From Streptomyces sp. B21-105 (GTDB taxonomy: Bacteria > Actinomycetota > Actinomycetes > Streptomycetales > Streptomycetaceae), in NCBI RefSeq assembly GCF_036898465.1, contig NZ_JARUMJ010000001.1, forward strand, positions 5,890,001 through 5,954,000: a stretch of 64,000 nt of DNA, in the 5' to 3' direction. The translations under genes were made by a program, and so were the position numbers. Every line of letters begins with the position of its first letter. Within the stretch, counting starts at the first letter, position 1. Shown piece after piece: positions 32,729 through 41,557 of the stretch. The notes beneath the pieces are model-generated. The model had not been told where the DNA came from. It did no database searches and was given only the letters and a program-made list of their open reading frames with translations.

Positions 32729-34087
32729 ATGTCGAGAGTGCCACGGTGGCTCGGCCGGCTCGGCGCCGGTCTCAGCGAGATGAGCGAGCGGCTCGACGAA
32801 CGGCGCGCCGAGGTCGAGCGGGAGGGCGCGGTCGAGCGGGAGGCGACGCCGCCCGACGCGTCGCCGTCCCCCGAGGAGTACCCGGAGCCGCTCGAGCCCG
32901 CCCCGCGCCCCGATCCCGCGCAGGCCGTGCCGTGGGGGGTCCGGGTCGCGGCCGAGGCCGGCTGGCGGCTGCTGGTGCTCGCGGGGACCGTCTGGGTGCT
33001 GATGAAGGTCATCACCGCGATCCAGCTGGTCGTGATGGCCTTCGTGGTCTCGCTGCTCCTCACGGCGCTGCTGCAGCCCACCGTGGCCCGGTTGAAGCGG
33101 GCAGGGGTGCCCGGGGGCGCGGCCACCGCGATGACGGCGATCCTCGGGTTCGTCGTCATCGGCCTGATGGGCTGGTTCGTGACCTGGCAGGTCATGGCGA
33201 ACATCGACAACCTCTCCGACCAGGTCCAGGACGGCATCGACGATCTGCGCCGCTGGCTGCTCAACAGCCCCTTCCACGTCACCGACAAGCAGATCAACGG
33301 CATCGCGAAGAACCTGCGGGACGCGATCGGCGACAACACGGACTCGATCACCTCGGCGGGCCTGGAGGGCGTCACCGTCGTGGTCGAGGCGCTGACCGGC
33401 ATCCTGCTGGCGTTCTTCTCGACGCTCTTCCTGCTGTACGACGGCAAGCGCATCTGGGAGTGGACGCTCAAGCTGGTGCCGGAGGCGGCCCGGCCGGGCG
33501 TGGCGGGCGCCGGTCCGCGGGCCTGGGCGACGCTCACGGCGTATGTGCGCGGCACGGTGATCGTCGCGTTGATCGACGCCATCTTCATCGGCCTGGGCAT
33601 CTACTTCCTCGACGTGCCGATGGCCGTCCCGCTCGCCGTCTTCATCTTCCTGTTCTCGTTCATCCCGCTCGTCGGCGCGGTCGCGTCCGGCGCGCTGGCC
33701 GTGGTGGTCGCGCTGGTCACGCAGGGCGTGTTCACGGCGGTGATGACCCTGGCGGTCGTGCTGGCGGTCCAGCAGATCGAGGGACACATCCTGCAGCCGT
33801 TCATCCTCGGCCGCGCGGTGCGCGTCCACCCGCTGGGGGTGGTCCTGTCGGTCGCGGCGGGCGGCATGGTCGCGGGCATCGGCGGCGCGATCGTGGCGGT
33901 GCCCTTGGTGGCCGTCACCAACACGGTGGTGGGCTATCTGCACGGCTACTCCAGGGAGCAGGCCCTGCGGCACGCTCCCCGGCCGAGAGGAGCGACGGCT
34001 TCGCGCGTCGCGTCCGTGACGGCCGCGGGGCCGAGCCGGGAACAGGAACCCCAGGCCGACGAGGGCCAGGTCACGCCGCCCGGGTAG
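32729..34087 (+). CDS. AI-2E family membrane transporter
   Basis: The 452-residue product has an 80-residue charged and Pro-rich N-terminus, then about eight membrane helices. The family pattern is clear: a helix pair with LLLTALLQPTVARLKRAGVP, a long extramembrane helical stretch (residues ~140-210), LLAFFSTLFLLYDG, FIFLFSFIPLVGAVASGALA and LVQ-type VQQIEGHILQPFILGRAVRVHP near the end. Members export small molecules or exchange ions; the substrate here is unknown. The ATG at 32729 follows GGGGGAAGAGG. Confidence 0.88.
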   Translation: MSRVPRWLGRLGAGLSEMSERLDERRAEVEREGAVEREATPPDASPSPEEYPEPLEPAPRPDPAQAVPWGVRVAAEAGWRLLVLAGTVWVLMKVITAIQLVVMAFVVSLLLTALLQPTVARLKRAGVPGGAATAMTAILGFVVIGLMGWFVTWQVMANIDNLSDQVQDGIDDLRRWLLNSPFHVTDKQINGIAKNLRDAIGDNTDSITSAGLEGVTVVVEALTGILLAFFSTLFLLYDGKRIWEWTLKLVPEAARPGVAGAGPRAWATLTAYVRGTVIVALIDAIFIGLGIYFLDVPMAVPLAVFIFLFSFIPLVGAVASGALAVVVALVTQGVFTAVMTLAVVLAVQQIEGHILQPFILGRAVRVHPLGVVLSVAAGGMVAGIGGAIVAVPLVAVTNTVVGYLHGYSREQALRHAPRPRGATASRVASVTAAGPSREQEPQADEGQVTPPG

Positions 34088-34113
34088 TCGTCGCGCAAGG
34101 TGGGCTGCCGAAC

Positions 34114-34206
34114 GCGGCAGGGCCCGTCGGTGACCGACGGCCCCTGCCGCGCTGCGGTGAGGCGAGGTGAACGGCGGCCCCTGCCGCGCTGCCGTGACGA
34201 GAGGTG
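34114..34206. terminator. Terminator hairpin plus a duplicated arm between convergent genes
   Basis: 34114-34130 pairs with 34134-34150 (GCGGCAGGGCCCGTCGG against CGACGGCCCCTGCCGC, one C-C mismatch, 3-base loop). CGGCCCCTGCCGCGCTGC, part of the right arm plus flank, is repeated about 38 bases later, giving a second possible pairing partner. It lies between the AI-2E gene and ahpD, which converge. Confidence 0.6.
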
Positions 34207-34224
34207 ACGGGCGGCGCTTGCGAA

Positions 34225-34761
34225 TCAGATGCCGGCGAGGACCGCTTCCGCGTCCAGCGTCACGCCGACCGCCTGGATCACCGAGGCGATCTTGAACGCC
34301 TCCTGGACGACCTCCCGCTCGACGCCCGCCTTGCGCAGCACCTGCTCGTGGGAGTCGAGGCACAGGCCGCAGCCGTTGATCGCGGAAACGGCGAACGACC
34401 ACAACTCGAAGTCGACCTTGTCGACGCCGGGGTTGCCGATGACGTTCATCCGCAGGCCGGCCCGCAGGTTGCCGTACTCGTGGTCCGACAGCAGGTGGCG
34501 GGTGCGGTAGAAGACGTTGTTCATCGCCATGACGGCCGCGGCCGACCGGACGGCGGTGTACGCCTGTGGCGACAGGTTCGCCTTCGCCTCCGGCGCGAGT
34601 TCGCGCAGCACGATCGGGGAGCGGGAGGCGATCGCGGTCGCCAGGACCGTGCCCCACAACTGCTGTGCGGGCAGGTCGGAGTTGCCGATGACCGAGCCCA
34701 GGTTGAGCCTCAGGTCCTTGGCGTAGTCCGGTATCGCGGACTTCAGCGCGTCGAGGGACAT
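34225..34761 (-). CDS. ahpD: Alkyl hydroperoxide reductase-associated protein AhpD
   Basis: The 178-residue product contains [21 protein letters not shown], the AhpD active site with the CxxC pair and the following Ser-His, near residues 129-137. The helical carboxymuconolactone-decarboxylase-like fold is evident from [20 protein letters not shown]. AhpD re-reduces AhpC in actinomycetes. It lies six bases downstream of ahpC on the same strand. Confidence 0.93.
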   Translation of the reverse strand: MSLDALKSAIPDYAKDLRLNLGSVIGNSDLPAQQLWGTVLATAIASRSPIVLRELAPEAKANLSPQAYTAVRSAAAVMAMNNVFYRTRHLLSDHEYGNLRAGLRMNVIGNPGVDKVDFELWSFAVSAINGCGLCLDSHEQVLRKAGVEREVVQEAFKIASVIQAVGVTLDAEAVLAGI

Positions 34762-34767
34762 CTCAGC

Positions 34768-35322
34768 TCACTCCCCGGCCAGCAGCTTGACGGGGTCGAG
34801 GGTGTTCTCGCCCTTGGTCCAGTTGCAGGGGCACAGCTCGTCGGTCTGCAGGGCGTCCAGGACCCGCAGGACCTCCTTGGGGTTGCGGCCCACGGAGCCC
34901 GCCGTGACCATCGTGAACTGGATCTCGCGGTTCGGGTCGACGACGAACACGGCGCGCTGCGCGAAGCCGTCCTCCCCCTCGATGCCGAGGTCGCGCATCA
35001 GCTCGTGCCGCGAGTCGGCCATCATCGGGAACGGCAGGTCGGTCAGGTCCGGGTGGTCCTTGCGCCAGGCGTGGTGGACGAACTCGGAGTCGCCGGAGAA
35101 GCCGAGGATCTGTGCGTCACGGTCGGCGAAGTCGTCGTTCAGCCTGCCGAACGCGGCGATCTCGGTCGGGCAGACGAAGGTGAAGTCCTTGGGCCACGCG
35201 AAGACCACGAGCCACTTGCCCTCGTAGGACTTGTGGTGGATCTGCTCGAACTCCGCACCCTTCTCCAGCGAGACGCAGGCGGTCAGTTCGAACTCGGGGA
35301 ACTTGTCACCGACAGTGAGCAC
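34768..35322 (-). CDS. ahpC: Alkyl hydroperoxide reductase AhpC (2-Cys peroxiredoxin)
   Basis: The 184-residue peroxiredoxin has FVCPTE with the peroxidatic C51 and, near the C-terminus, ELCPCNWTKGE with the resolving Cys. It reduces hydrogen peroxide and organic peroxides in the cytoplasm with AhpD. In many Streptomyces this operon is divergent from oxyR; here no LysR-type gene lies in the 360 bases upstream. Confidence 0.95.
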   Translation of the reverse strand: MLTVGDKFPEFELTACVSLEKGAEFEQIHHKSYEGKWLVVFAWPKDFTFVCPTEIAAFGRLNDDFADRDAQILGFSGDSEFVHHAWRKDHPDLTDLPFPMMADSRHELMRDLGIEGEDGFAQRAVFVVDPNREIQFTMVTAGSVGRNPKEVLRVLDALQTDELCPCNWTKGENTLDPVKLLAGE

Positions 35323-35682
35323 ACGCTCTCCTTGCAGCGAAGGAATGTCCGGATTGCGGACACTCCTCGTGGGTTGGACGGACCCGATCGTGGCACAGGG
35401 TGCATTGATACGGGGCCCTCGACAACTGCCGGCGGGCGCGCCGCGCAGGGCGCCGCGACGCCTGTCGGTCCGGGTGCTCGGAGACGACGTCTGACGTCCG
35501 TCAATCGGTCAATTGAGCGCTGAACAAAGAGATTTGGGTCCATCCGCGGAACAACTTCCGTCAGCTGGGGGCAGGTCGGAAATCCCCCGCTGGAGCGCGC
35601 GCCCCGGCTGATACACCTTCCCTCCTCAGCAGTACGCGTCAGGCGTATGTGCGAGAGGCCGCAGGGGAGTGATGTCGGGCTG
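35323..35682. other. Region upstream of ahpC where oxyR would be expected; no intact gene
   Basis: The 360 bases contain the ahpC promoter side (GAATGTCCGGATTGCGGACA near 35341-35360 is a partly symmetric element) and a plus-strand tail ending RRLSVRVLGDDV with TGA at about 35494. That tail could be the end of a lost gene but is too short to identify. The 35495-35560 part is AT-richer and may be the promoter of the 35683 gene. No LysR motif is present. Confidence 0.4.
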
Positions 35683-36573
35683 ATGTCGGGTTACGAGCTG
35701 CTGGCACGCGACCTCGCCGCGTGCGGCAGGGACGGCTTCACCGGGGAACTGTGCGTGACCGGCTCGCCCGGCGGCGTCTTCCATCTGGACGGCGGCCTGG
35801 TCGTCGCCGTCGAGTCGCCGGGCGCGCCGGCCCCCGAGGCGCTGCTGCTGCGCTCCGGCCGGATCGGCGGCGAGGAGTGGACCGCGCTGGTGCGCGAGTC
35901 GGACGGCGCGCGCTGGCCGGCCGCCGGACTGATCGCCCACGGCTACTCGGGCGCCGCCCAGTTGCGCGTGGTGTGCGCGATGGCCCTCCAGGACGCCGCG
36001 TTCGCGGTTGTCGCGGGCAGCGTCGACGGCTGCGAACGCGGCCCGGCGACGGGTCCGCGGCCGGCCTCCGTCGCCGTCGGCGAACCGCCCACCCGGCTGC
36101 TCCAGGTCGCCTCCCGCAAGCTGGCCGCGCTGCTGGCGATGCCGTGCCCCGTGTGCCCGGACCGGGAGCGTCCCGTGCCCGCGCCGCTCGCCCTGGCGGC
36201 GGCCCGGCTCGGCGTCCTGCAGCGCGAGCTGCTCGCCCACGCGGACGGCCGGCGCACCGCCCGCGACCTCGCCTTCCGCACCGGGCGCGGCGTGTACACC
36301 GTCACCGTCGAGGTGGCCCGGATGCTGGGCGAGGGGCTGCTGGAGTGCGTGGAGGCGCCCCACCCGGTCCCCGTCCGGCTGCCGCCCGACGGACCCGGGG
36401 TGCGCCCCCGCGAGCCGGCGCCGCCCCAGCCGCAGCCGCCGCCGGCCCCGGAGGCAGCCGCCCTGCCCCCTCGTCAGCCCGGTGCCGGCGGCATCCACGA
36501 GGCCCTCACGCCGGAACGGAACGGTCCCGGCTGGAAGGAGTTCTTCCACCTGCGCAACCCGACGGCGAAATGA
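35683..36573 (+). CDS. DUF4388-like conserved protein
   Basis: The 296-residue product starts MSGYELLARDLAACGRDGFTGELCV. The first ~75 residues (FTGELCVTGSPGGVFHLDGGLVVAVESP) resemble the DUF4388/PATAN-type domain found in bacterial signalling proteins. A middle helical part (~155-230) includes CPVCPDRERP and TARDLAFRTGRGVYTVTVEVARMLGEGLLE, which looks like a winged helix. The C-terminal ~70 residues are Pro-rich. The ATG at 35683 was preferred to one at 35647. The function is unknown; a regulator is plausible. Confidence 0.6.
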   Translation: MSGYELLARDLAACGRDGFTGELCVTGSPGGVFHLDGGLVVAVESPGAPAPEALLLRSGRIGGEEWTALVRESDGARWPAAGLIAHGYSGAAQLRVVCAMALQDAAFAVVAGSVDGCERGPATGPRPASVAVGEPPTRLLQVASRKLAALLAMPCPVCPDRERPVPAPLALAAARLGVLQRELLAHADGRRTARDLAFRTGRGVYTVTVEVARMLGEGLLECVEAPHPVPVRLPPDGPGVRPREPAPPQPQPPPAPEAAALPPRQPGAGGIHEALTPERNGPGWKEFFHLRNPTAK

Positions 36574-36718
36574 CGGCCCGCCAGAGGTCCCACGCCCCAC
36601 GAGAAGCCCTGCAAGAAGCCCCCAGGCCCACCAGAAGCCCCAGGCCCCACCCGTGAACGTCGGCATGCTGTTCGCGCAGGTGCGAAGGGTGATGCGGGAG
36701 TACCAGCTGTCAACGCGG

Positions 36719-36748
36719 ACGGTCCCTCCCCGGGCGGGGAGGGACCGT
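36719..36748. terminator. Perfect 13-bp hairpin between convergent genes
   Basis: ACGGTCCCTCCCC (36719-36731), loop GGGC, GGGGAGGGACCGT (36736-36748), followed by CGTCCTCT. It can serve the gene ending at 36573 and, from the other side, the ABC permease gene ending at 36783. Confidence 0.8.
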
Positions 36749-36782
36749 CGTCCTCTCAGGCCGTACCGTGCGCGGCGGCACG

Positions 36783-39128
36783 TCATTCCGTGCGCAGGCC
36801 GTCCGGTCGCATCAGCCGCAGCAGCGGCGGCAGGCTCAGGAGCGTCACCATCAGGACGATCGCCGCGCCGAACCCGGTCATCGCCAGCACGCTGCCCCAG
36901 TCGACGCGGACGGCCGTCCCCGTCATCTTCAGCAGGATCGTGCCCAGCGTGAGACCCACGGTCAGGGCGAGCAGCAGTCCCAGCGCGATCGGGACGGCCG
37001 TCTGCCACAGCACCGACAGGCTCAGCGTGCGCCGCCGGGTGCCGAAGGCGACCAGGGACGACAGCAGCTTCTTGCGCTCGCGCAACTGCTCCAGCTGCGA
37101 GACCAGCAGACTCGCCCCGATCAGCAGCAGCACACACGCGGAACCGACGAGCAGCCCGGTGCGGATGGAGGAGAACTTCGTGTCCTCCCGGGTGGCCGAC
37201 CAGTTCATAGGCTGGGCCAGCGGGTCGAGGCGTGCCGCCGTGTTGCGTGCGCGGTCGTAGGCGTCCGGCACCGACTCGTCGAACGAGAGGTACAGCTGAC
37301 CGCGGAGCTTCGTCGCGGCCTCCGCGGGCAGCGCGCCCGGCGTCAGCAGGAAGCCGCCGCGCCGCTCACCGGTCATGTCCTCGATCGCCTGCGCCTGCCG
37401 CACGCCCGCGGGCACTGTCCAGACGGTCTCCGTGGTCCTCCCGGGGAAGGAGCCGCCCGTCTGCATGTACAGCTTCTTGCCGGGCACGTTCAGCTTCGGC
37501 CCGTCGGCGGAGTACTCGCTGCCGGTGAGGACGAACATGTCGCCGTCCTTGCACGACGGCAGGTTCGCCAGCTCGCGCAGGGTCGTGCAGTCGCCGACGG
37601 TCAGCTCGGTGGAAAGGTCCGGCCCCTCCTCCGCCTGCCAGGAACTGTCGCCCAGGTACTCCTCCCACAGGGCGGTGACCTTGCGGACGCCCTCGGTGTC
37701 GGCGAACTCCTGCCTGGTACTGGCCAGCGAGGGGCCGTGCCCGATGGTCACCTGCATCTGGGCGAGGTTCACGTCCTTGCCCGTGGCCTCGGTGTAGTCG
37801 CTCTCGACCCCGGCGAACAGCATCTGCAGGGCGATGGCCCCGGCCACCGCGACCGCGATGCCGTTGACCATGCGGGCCGCCGTACCACTGCTCAACTGCA
37901 GTCGCCGTACGGCCAGTTGCCAGGCGACGCCGCCCGAGCCGAGCCGGGCGACGACCTTCTCGACGAGCCACGGCAGCAGGGCGGTGATCCCGACGAGCAA
38001 CAGCAGGACGCCGCCGACCACCAGGTACTCGTTGAACTCGCCGTTGCCGCGGCCCTGTCCGATCATGGGGTACAGCATCGCGAGGCCGGCCACCGGCAGC
38101 AGCAGCCGCCACCACAGCCGGCGCCGCGACGGCTTCGCCGAGCGGACCACGCCGAGGGGTTCGATGACCACGCGGCGCAGCGCGAACAGGGTGACCAGCA
38201 CCGCGGCCGCGGGCACCGCCAGCGCGACCAGCGCGGCCAGGGCGGGAGACGGGTTGAGGTAGCTGGGCCACACGCTCACGCCCATCACTTCGACCGTGCC
38301 GACCGCCTGGCGGCCGATCAGGAAGAACACCGTGCCGAGCACCAGGCCGAGCAGCGCGCCTGCCAGCGCCTCGCCGGCGGCGATGCGCCGGGTCATCCCG
38401 CCGTCCGAGCCGATCAGCCGGAGTGCGGCGAGCCTGCGGTCGCGCCGTTCGCCGCCGAACCGCACGGCGGCGGCGATGAACACGGCGACGGGCATCAGCA
38501 GCACCACGAGGACCACGAGGATCAGCAGGAGCAGCACCGGGTCCGTCTTCTCGCTGGTCCGCTGCGGGTTGCCGAACGTCTTCAGCCGGGTCGCCCCGTA
38601 GCCCTCGACGTGCGAGGCGAGCCCGGAGCCCCCCGCGTAGTAGGCGAGCTCCTGCGAACCGACCAGCCCGCTCTCGCCGATGGTCCCGACGACGCGGTAC
38701 GGCAGCCGTTCCCGCAGCAGCGCGGAGCCGTCGGCGGCGAGCAGCTTCCTCAGGGCGGGCGAGACCACCATGTCGCCCTTGGCCGGGAACGCGCTCACGC
38801 CGGGCGGCAGCGGCGCGCGCGGCCCCTCCGGTTCCACCACCCGGCCGCGGACGTCCTTGTCGCGGAACGTCGTGTCGACCTGCGTGATGAGCAGGGTGTC
38901 GTCGGCCCTGGCCGGCGGCGGGTCGATGAACGCCCAGTCCAGCCGGGCCTCTTCGCGGTCGTGCCGTACGGAGAGCACGTTCGGCACCGCCGTCGTCAGC
39001 AGCAGCACGGCGACGCCGAGTCCGACGCCGACGGCCGTCAGAACGGCCCGGATCCACCCCTCCCGTCCGCCGGAGAAGGCGAACCGGATCCCCAGGGCCA
39101 GATCCCTGGACCACTGACGCAGGCTCAT
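36783..39128 (-). CDS. ABC transporter permease, FtsX/MacB-like, two-module
   Basis: The 781-residue protein has a helix near the N-terminus (residues ~28-50), a ~160-residue extracytoplasmic domain, three helices around 200-320, a second membrane block near 340-400, another extracytoplasmic domain (~430-620) and three C-terminal helices (~640-770) with LRERKKLLSSLVAFGTRRRTL. This is the FtsX-like duplicated layout of antimicrobial-efflux or lipoprotein-release permeases. The stop side faces a terminator. The start overlaps the ATPase stop by four bases (ATGA), so the two are coupled. Confidence 0.85.
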   Translation of the reverse strand: MSLRQWSRDLALGIRFAFSGGREGWIRAVLTAVGVGLGVAVLLLTTAVPNVLSVRHDREEARLDWAFIDPPPARADDTLLITQVDTTFRDKDVRGRVVEPEGPRAPLPPGVSAFPAKGDMVVSPALRKLLAADGSALLRERLPYRVVGTIGESGLVGSQELAYYAGGSGLASHVEGYGATRLKTFGNPQRTSEKTDPVLLLLILVVLVVLLMPVAVFIAAAVRFGGERRDRRLAALRLIGSDGGMTRRIAAGEALAGALLGLVLGTVFFLIGRQAVGTVEVMGVSVWPSYLNPSPALAALVALAVPAAAVLVTLFALRRVVIEPLGVVRSAKPSRRRLWWRLLLPVAGLAMLYPMIGQGRGNGEFNEYLVVGGVLLLLVGITALLPWLVEKVVARLGSGGVAWQLAVRRLQLSSGTAARMVNGIAVAVAGAIALQMLFAGVESDYTEATGKDVNLAQMQVTIGHGPSLASTRQEFADTEGVRKVTALWEEYLGDSSWQAEEGPDLSTELTVGDCTTLRELANLPSCKDGDMFVLTGSEYSADGPKLNVPGKKLYMQTGGSFPGRTTETVWTVPAGVRQAQAIEDMTGERRGGFLLTPGALPAEAATKLRGQLYLSFDESVPDAYDRARNTAARLDPLAQPMNWSATREDTKFSSIRTGLLVGSACVLLLIGASLLVSQLEQLRERKKLLSSLVAFGTRRRTLSLSVLWQTAVPIALGLLLALTVGLTLGTILLKMTGTAVRVDWGSVLAMTGFGAAIVLMVTLLSLPPLLRLMRPDGLRTE

Positions 39129-39814
39129 ATGACCCGCTCCATGTCCCGCGACTTACCGTCCCGGACGACGATCTCGCGGTCCGAGTAGGCGGCGACCCGG
39201 GCTTCGTGCGTGACGAGGACGACGGCCGCGTTGGCCGTCCGGGCGGCCTCGGTGAGCAGCTCCATCACGCGCTCGCCGTTGAGTGAGTCCAGTGCGCCGG
39301 TCGGTTCGTCGGCGAACAGCACACGGGGGCTGGTGACCAGCGAGCGCGCCACGGCGACCCGCTGCCCCTGCCCGCCGGACACCTCACCGGGCCGCTTGCG
39401 GCCGAGGTCGGCGACCTCCAGCCGTTCCATCCAGGCGAGCGCGGTGCGCTCGGCCTGCTTGCGCGGAGCGCCGTTCAGCCGCAGCGGCAGCGCCACGTTC
39501 TCCACGCAGGTCAGCTCGGGGACGAGCTGGCCGAACTGGAACACGAACCCGAACTCCGTGCGTCGCAGCCGGCTGCGCTGGGCGTCGTTCATCGTGGCGA
39601 GGTCGTGGCCGTCGTACATGATCGATCCGGAGTCGGGCGTCACGATGCCGGCGAGGCAGTGCAGCAGGGTCGACTTGCCGGAACCGGACGGGCCCATCAC
39701 CGCGACGACCTCGCCGGGGTGGATGGAGAACTCGGCGCCGTCCAGCGCCATCGTCGGGCCGTAGGCCTTGCGCAGGTCCTCGGCGACGAGCAGGGACCCC
39801 CCGGGGGCGTTCAC
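39125..39814 (-). CDS. ABC transporter ATP-binding protein (MacB/LolD-like)
   Basis: The 229-residue ATPase has Walker A GPSGSGKST (residues 41-49), FGFVFQFGQLVPELT as the Q loop, signature VSGGQGQRVAVARSL, Walker B VLFADEPTGALDS and switch His VLVTHEARVA. It energises the permease encoded next. The GTG at 39814 overlaps the PadR stop (GTGA), making a three-gene coupled operon padR-ATPase-permease. Confidence 0.93.
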   Translation of the reverse strand: MNAPGGSLLVAEDLRKAYGPTMALDGAEFSIHPGEVVAVMGPSGSGKSTLLHCLAGIVTPDSGSIMYDGHDLATMNDAQRSRLRRTEFGFVFQFGQLVPELTCVENVALPLRLNGAPRKQAERTALAWMERLEVADLGRKRPGEVSGGQGQRVAVARSLVTSPRVLFADEPTGALDSLNGERVMELLTEAARTANAAVVLVTHEARVAAYSDREIVVRDGKSRDMERVI

Positions 39815-40335
39815 GCGGTCACCGTGGCCTTCAGCCTGTCGAGGCGCGCGGCGGTCAGTTCCAGCCAGCGCAGGTCGGCCTCGAGGTGGAACAGGGCGTG
39901 GTCGCAGATCAGCTGGTCGGCCAGGTCGCCCTTGCGCTTGCGGTCGGTCAGGATCCGCATGCTGCGCAGGTGCTCCGCGCGCTGCTCGTCGAGGATGTCG
40001 GCGGCGTCGCGGCCGGTGAGCAGCGCGAGGACGATCTTCGTGTAGAGCGTGGACTGCAGGTACGGCTCGGGCTTCTCGGGCGTGGCGAGCCACCGTTCGA
40101 CGTCGGTGATCCCGGCGTCGGTGATCGCGTACCGCTTGCGTTCGGGGCCGCCGCCGGCCTCGATGCCGTCGACCTCGACGAGCCCGTTCTTCAGCAGGCG
40201 CGACATCGTCGAATAGACCTGGCCGTAGTGCAGCGGCCGGTCATGACCGAACTTCTCGTCGAAGGCCCGCTTGAGGTCGTAGCCGTGGCGGGGTCCGGAC
40301 TCCAGGAGTCCCAGAAGGGTGTGACCGATGGACAT
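39811..40335 (-). CDS. PadR-family transcriptional regulator
   Basis: The 174-residue product has the PadR winged helix: IGHTLLGLLESGPRHGYDLKRAF, then YGQVYSTMSRLLKNGLVE and RKRYAITDAGITDVERWL, followed by a C-terminal helical dimer domain. The ATG at 40335 (MSIGHT) was chosen; ATG at 40350 would add five residues. PadR proteins normally repress the transporter operon they head, as here. Two GTGTATAC motifs upstream are likely operators. Confidence 0.88.
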   Translation of the reverse strand: MSIGHTLLGLLESGPRHGYDLKRAFDEKFGHDRPLHYGQVYSTMSRLLKNGLVEVDGIEAGGGPERKRYAITDAGITDVERWLATPEKPEPYLQSTLYTKIVLALLTGRDAADILDEQRAEHLRSMRILTDRKRKGDLADQLICDHALFHLEADLRWLELTAARLDRLKATVTA

Positions 40336-40353
40336 GGAAGGACTGTACATGCG

Positions 40354-40374
40354 GTGTATACCCCGTGTGTATAC
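40354..40374. promoter_or_regulatory. Candidate PadR operator: two GTGTATAC motifs
   Basis: GTGTATAC occurs at 40354-40361 and again at 40367-40374, 13 bases apart on one face, immediately upstream of padR. Each contains the palindrome GTATAC. The position suggests autoregulation of the padR-ABC operon. Confidence 0.5.
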
Positions 40375-40589
40375 GCGGAGTGCGCAGGTGGCAGCGGGGG
40401 GTGGGGGTGCGCAGGTGGGAGACGGTTGTCACCGTTCTGCAACAGCCACACGCGCCCTCCGGGATACCGCCCACCCCCTCACTCCGACGACGACCCCCCG
40501 GCCGCCCCGCCGCCCCGCCGCCCCGCCGACAGGGCGTGTGCCGGGCGGAGCTCCGGGGGAGTCCCCTCTCCCGCCGCGCTACTGCCGGC

Positions 40590-41330
40590 CGGCCCTCCGC
40601 CGGCGGGGTGTCCGTCCGCCGGGCCCCGCCGAGCGGGATTCCGCGGAGCGGGCCTCTGCCACGCCGGGTTCCCATCGGTCCGGTTCCGCCGGCCGGGTTT
40701 CCGTCAGCCGGGTTTCCGCCGGGCGGGCCTGTGCCACGCCGGGTTCCCATCGGTCCGGTTCCGCCGGGCGGGCCTCTGCCGCGCGGGGTTCCAGCAGGCG
40801 GGGCTCCGCTGGAAGGGCTCTCGCCGGCCGGGCTCCCGCGGAGCGGGTTTCAGCGGGCAGGGTCTTGTCGGGTCGGTTTCCACCGGCGGGGCTCCCACTC
40901 GGCGGGCCTCCACCCCCGGCTATCGCTCGCCGGGCTCCTGCCGGGCGGGCTCTCATCCGGCGGTCGTCCATCCCGGCTTCGGTCTGCCGGGCTCGCTGCG
41001 AGTGGGTTTCCGCCCGGCGGGCTCTCGTCGGCCGGTTTCCGTCGGGCGGGTCAGTGGGCGGGGCGTTCGCCCTCCGGGCTCCCGTCGGGTCGGTTTCCGT
41101 CGGCCGGGCTGCCATCCGGCGGCCGTCCGCCCCGGCTTCCGCTCTCGCGCCTCCCGCTCGCCGGGCTCCCACCGGGCGGGCTCCCACCGGGCGGGCTCCC
41201 ACCGGGCGGGCTTCCGCCCTCGCGGCTTCCGCCCTCGCGGCTTCCGCCCTCGCGGGTTCCGCCCTCCTGGCCTCCGGTCGCCGTGCTGCCATCCGGCGGA
41301 CCTCCGCCGCGGGTTGCGCCCTCGCGGCTT
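40590..41330. repeat. GC-rich 15-base-period minisatellite
   Basis: The stretch consists of degenerate units of about 15 bases around CGGGCGGGCTCCCAC or CGGGTTTCCG. Clean local arrays occur at 41165-41215 (CTCCCACCGGGCGGG repeated) and 41215-41265 (TTCCGCCCTCGCGGC repeated). A 33-base block beginning GCCACGCCGGGTTCC is duplicated at about 40658 and 40733. Because the period is a multiple of three, several frames on both strands stay open. The 41051-41300 part is coding for the ribbon-helix-helix protein; the rest appears non-coding. Confidence 0.75.
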
Positions 41331-41557
41331 GCGCTCGGGGGGCGGCCGCGGCGGGGGATGGGGGCGGCGTCGCCGGGGAGGCGGCCTGCCTCCCGCAGTG
41401 CCCGACGCAGCAGGAACTCGATCTGGGCGTTGGCGGACCGCAGGTCCTCCCCGGCCCACCGGGCCAGCGCCTCGTAGACCGCAGGGTCCAGCCGCAGCAG
41501 CACCTGCTTGCGCTGCGGCCGGCCCTGAGGGGGCGGACCCCCGGAGGGGACCGTCAC
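41051..41557 (-). CDS. Ribbon-helix-helix (Arc-like) protein with repetitive Gly/Ser/Pro tail
   Basis: The 168-residue product has RKQVLLRLDPAVYEALARWAG, then LRSANAQIEFLLRRALREAG (residues ~17-60), an Arc/CopG-like ribbon-helix-helix DNA-binding unit. The remaining ~100 residues are five-residue repeats (REGGS, PPGGS) translated from the minisatellite. The GTG at 41557 overlaps the stop of the SPFH gene (GTGA), so it is coupled to it. It probably binds DNA as a dimer and may control its own operon through the palindrome at 42576. Confidence 0.72.
   Translation of the reverse strand: MTVPSGGPPPQGRPQRKQVLLRLDPAVYEALARWAGEDLRSANAQIEFLLRRALREAGRLPGDAAPIPRRGRPPSASREGATRGGGPPDGSTATGGQEGGTREGGSREGGSREGGSPPGGSPPGGSPPGGSPASGRRESGSRGGRPPDGSPADGNRPDGSPEGERPAH

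Noticed and set aside
36655..36720. Short frame MLFAQVRRVMREYQLS after the DUF4388-like gene
   Set aside because: It has no ribosome site of note, runs straight into the terminator hairpin, and is too short to support.
40590..41050. Pentapeptide-repeat-like protein on the plus strand (AGF-x-x pattern)
   Set aside because: The pattern follows from the 15-base DNA period and appears in several frames on both strands. There is no start signal, and the residues are not the A(D/N)LXX type.
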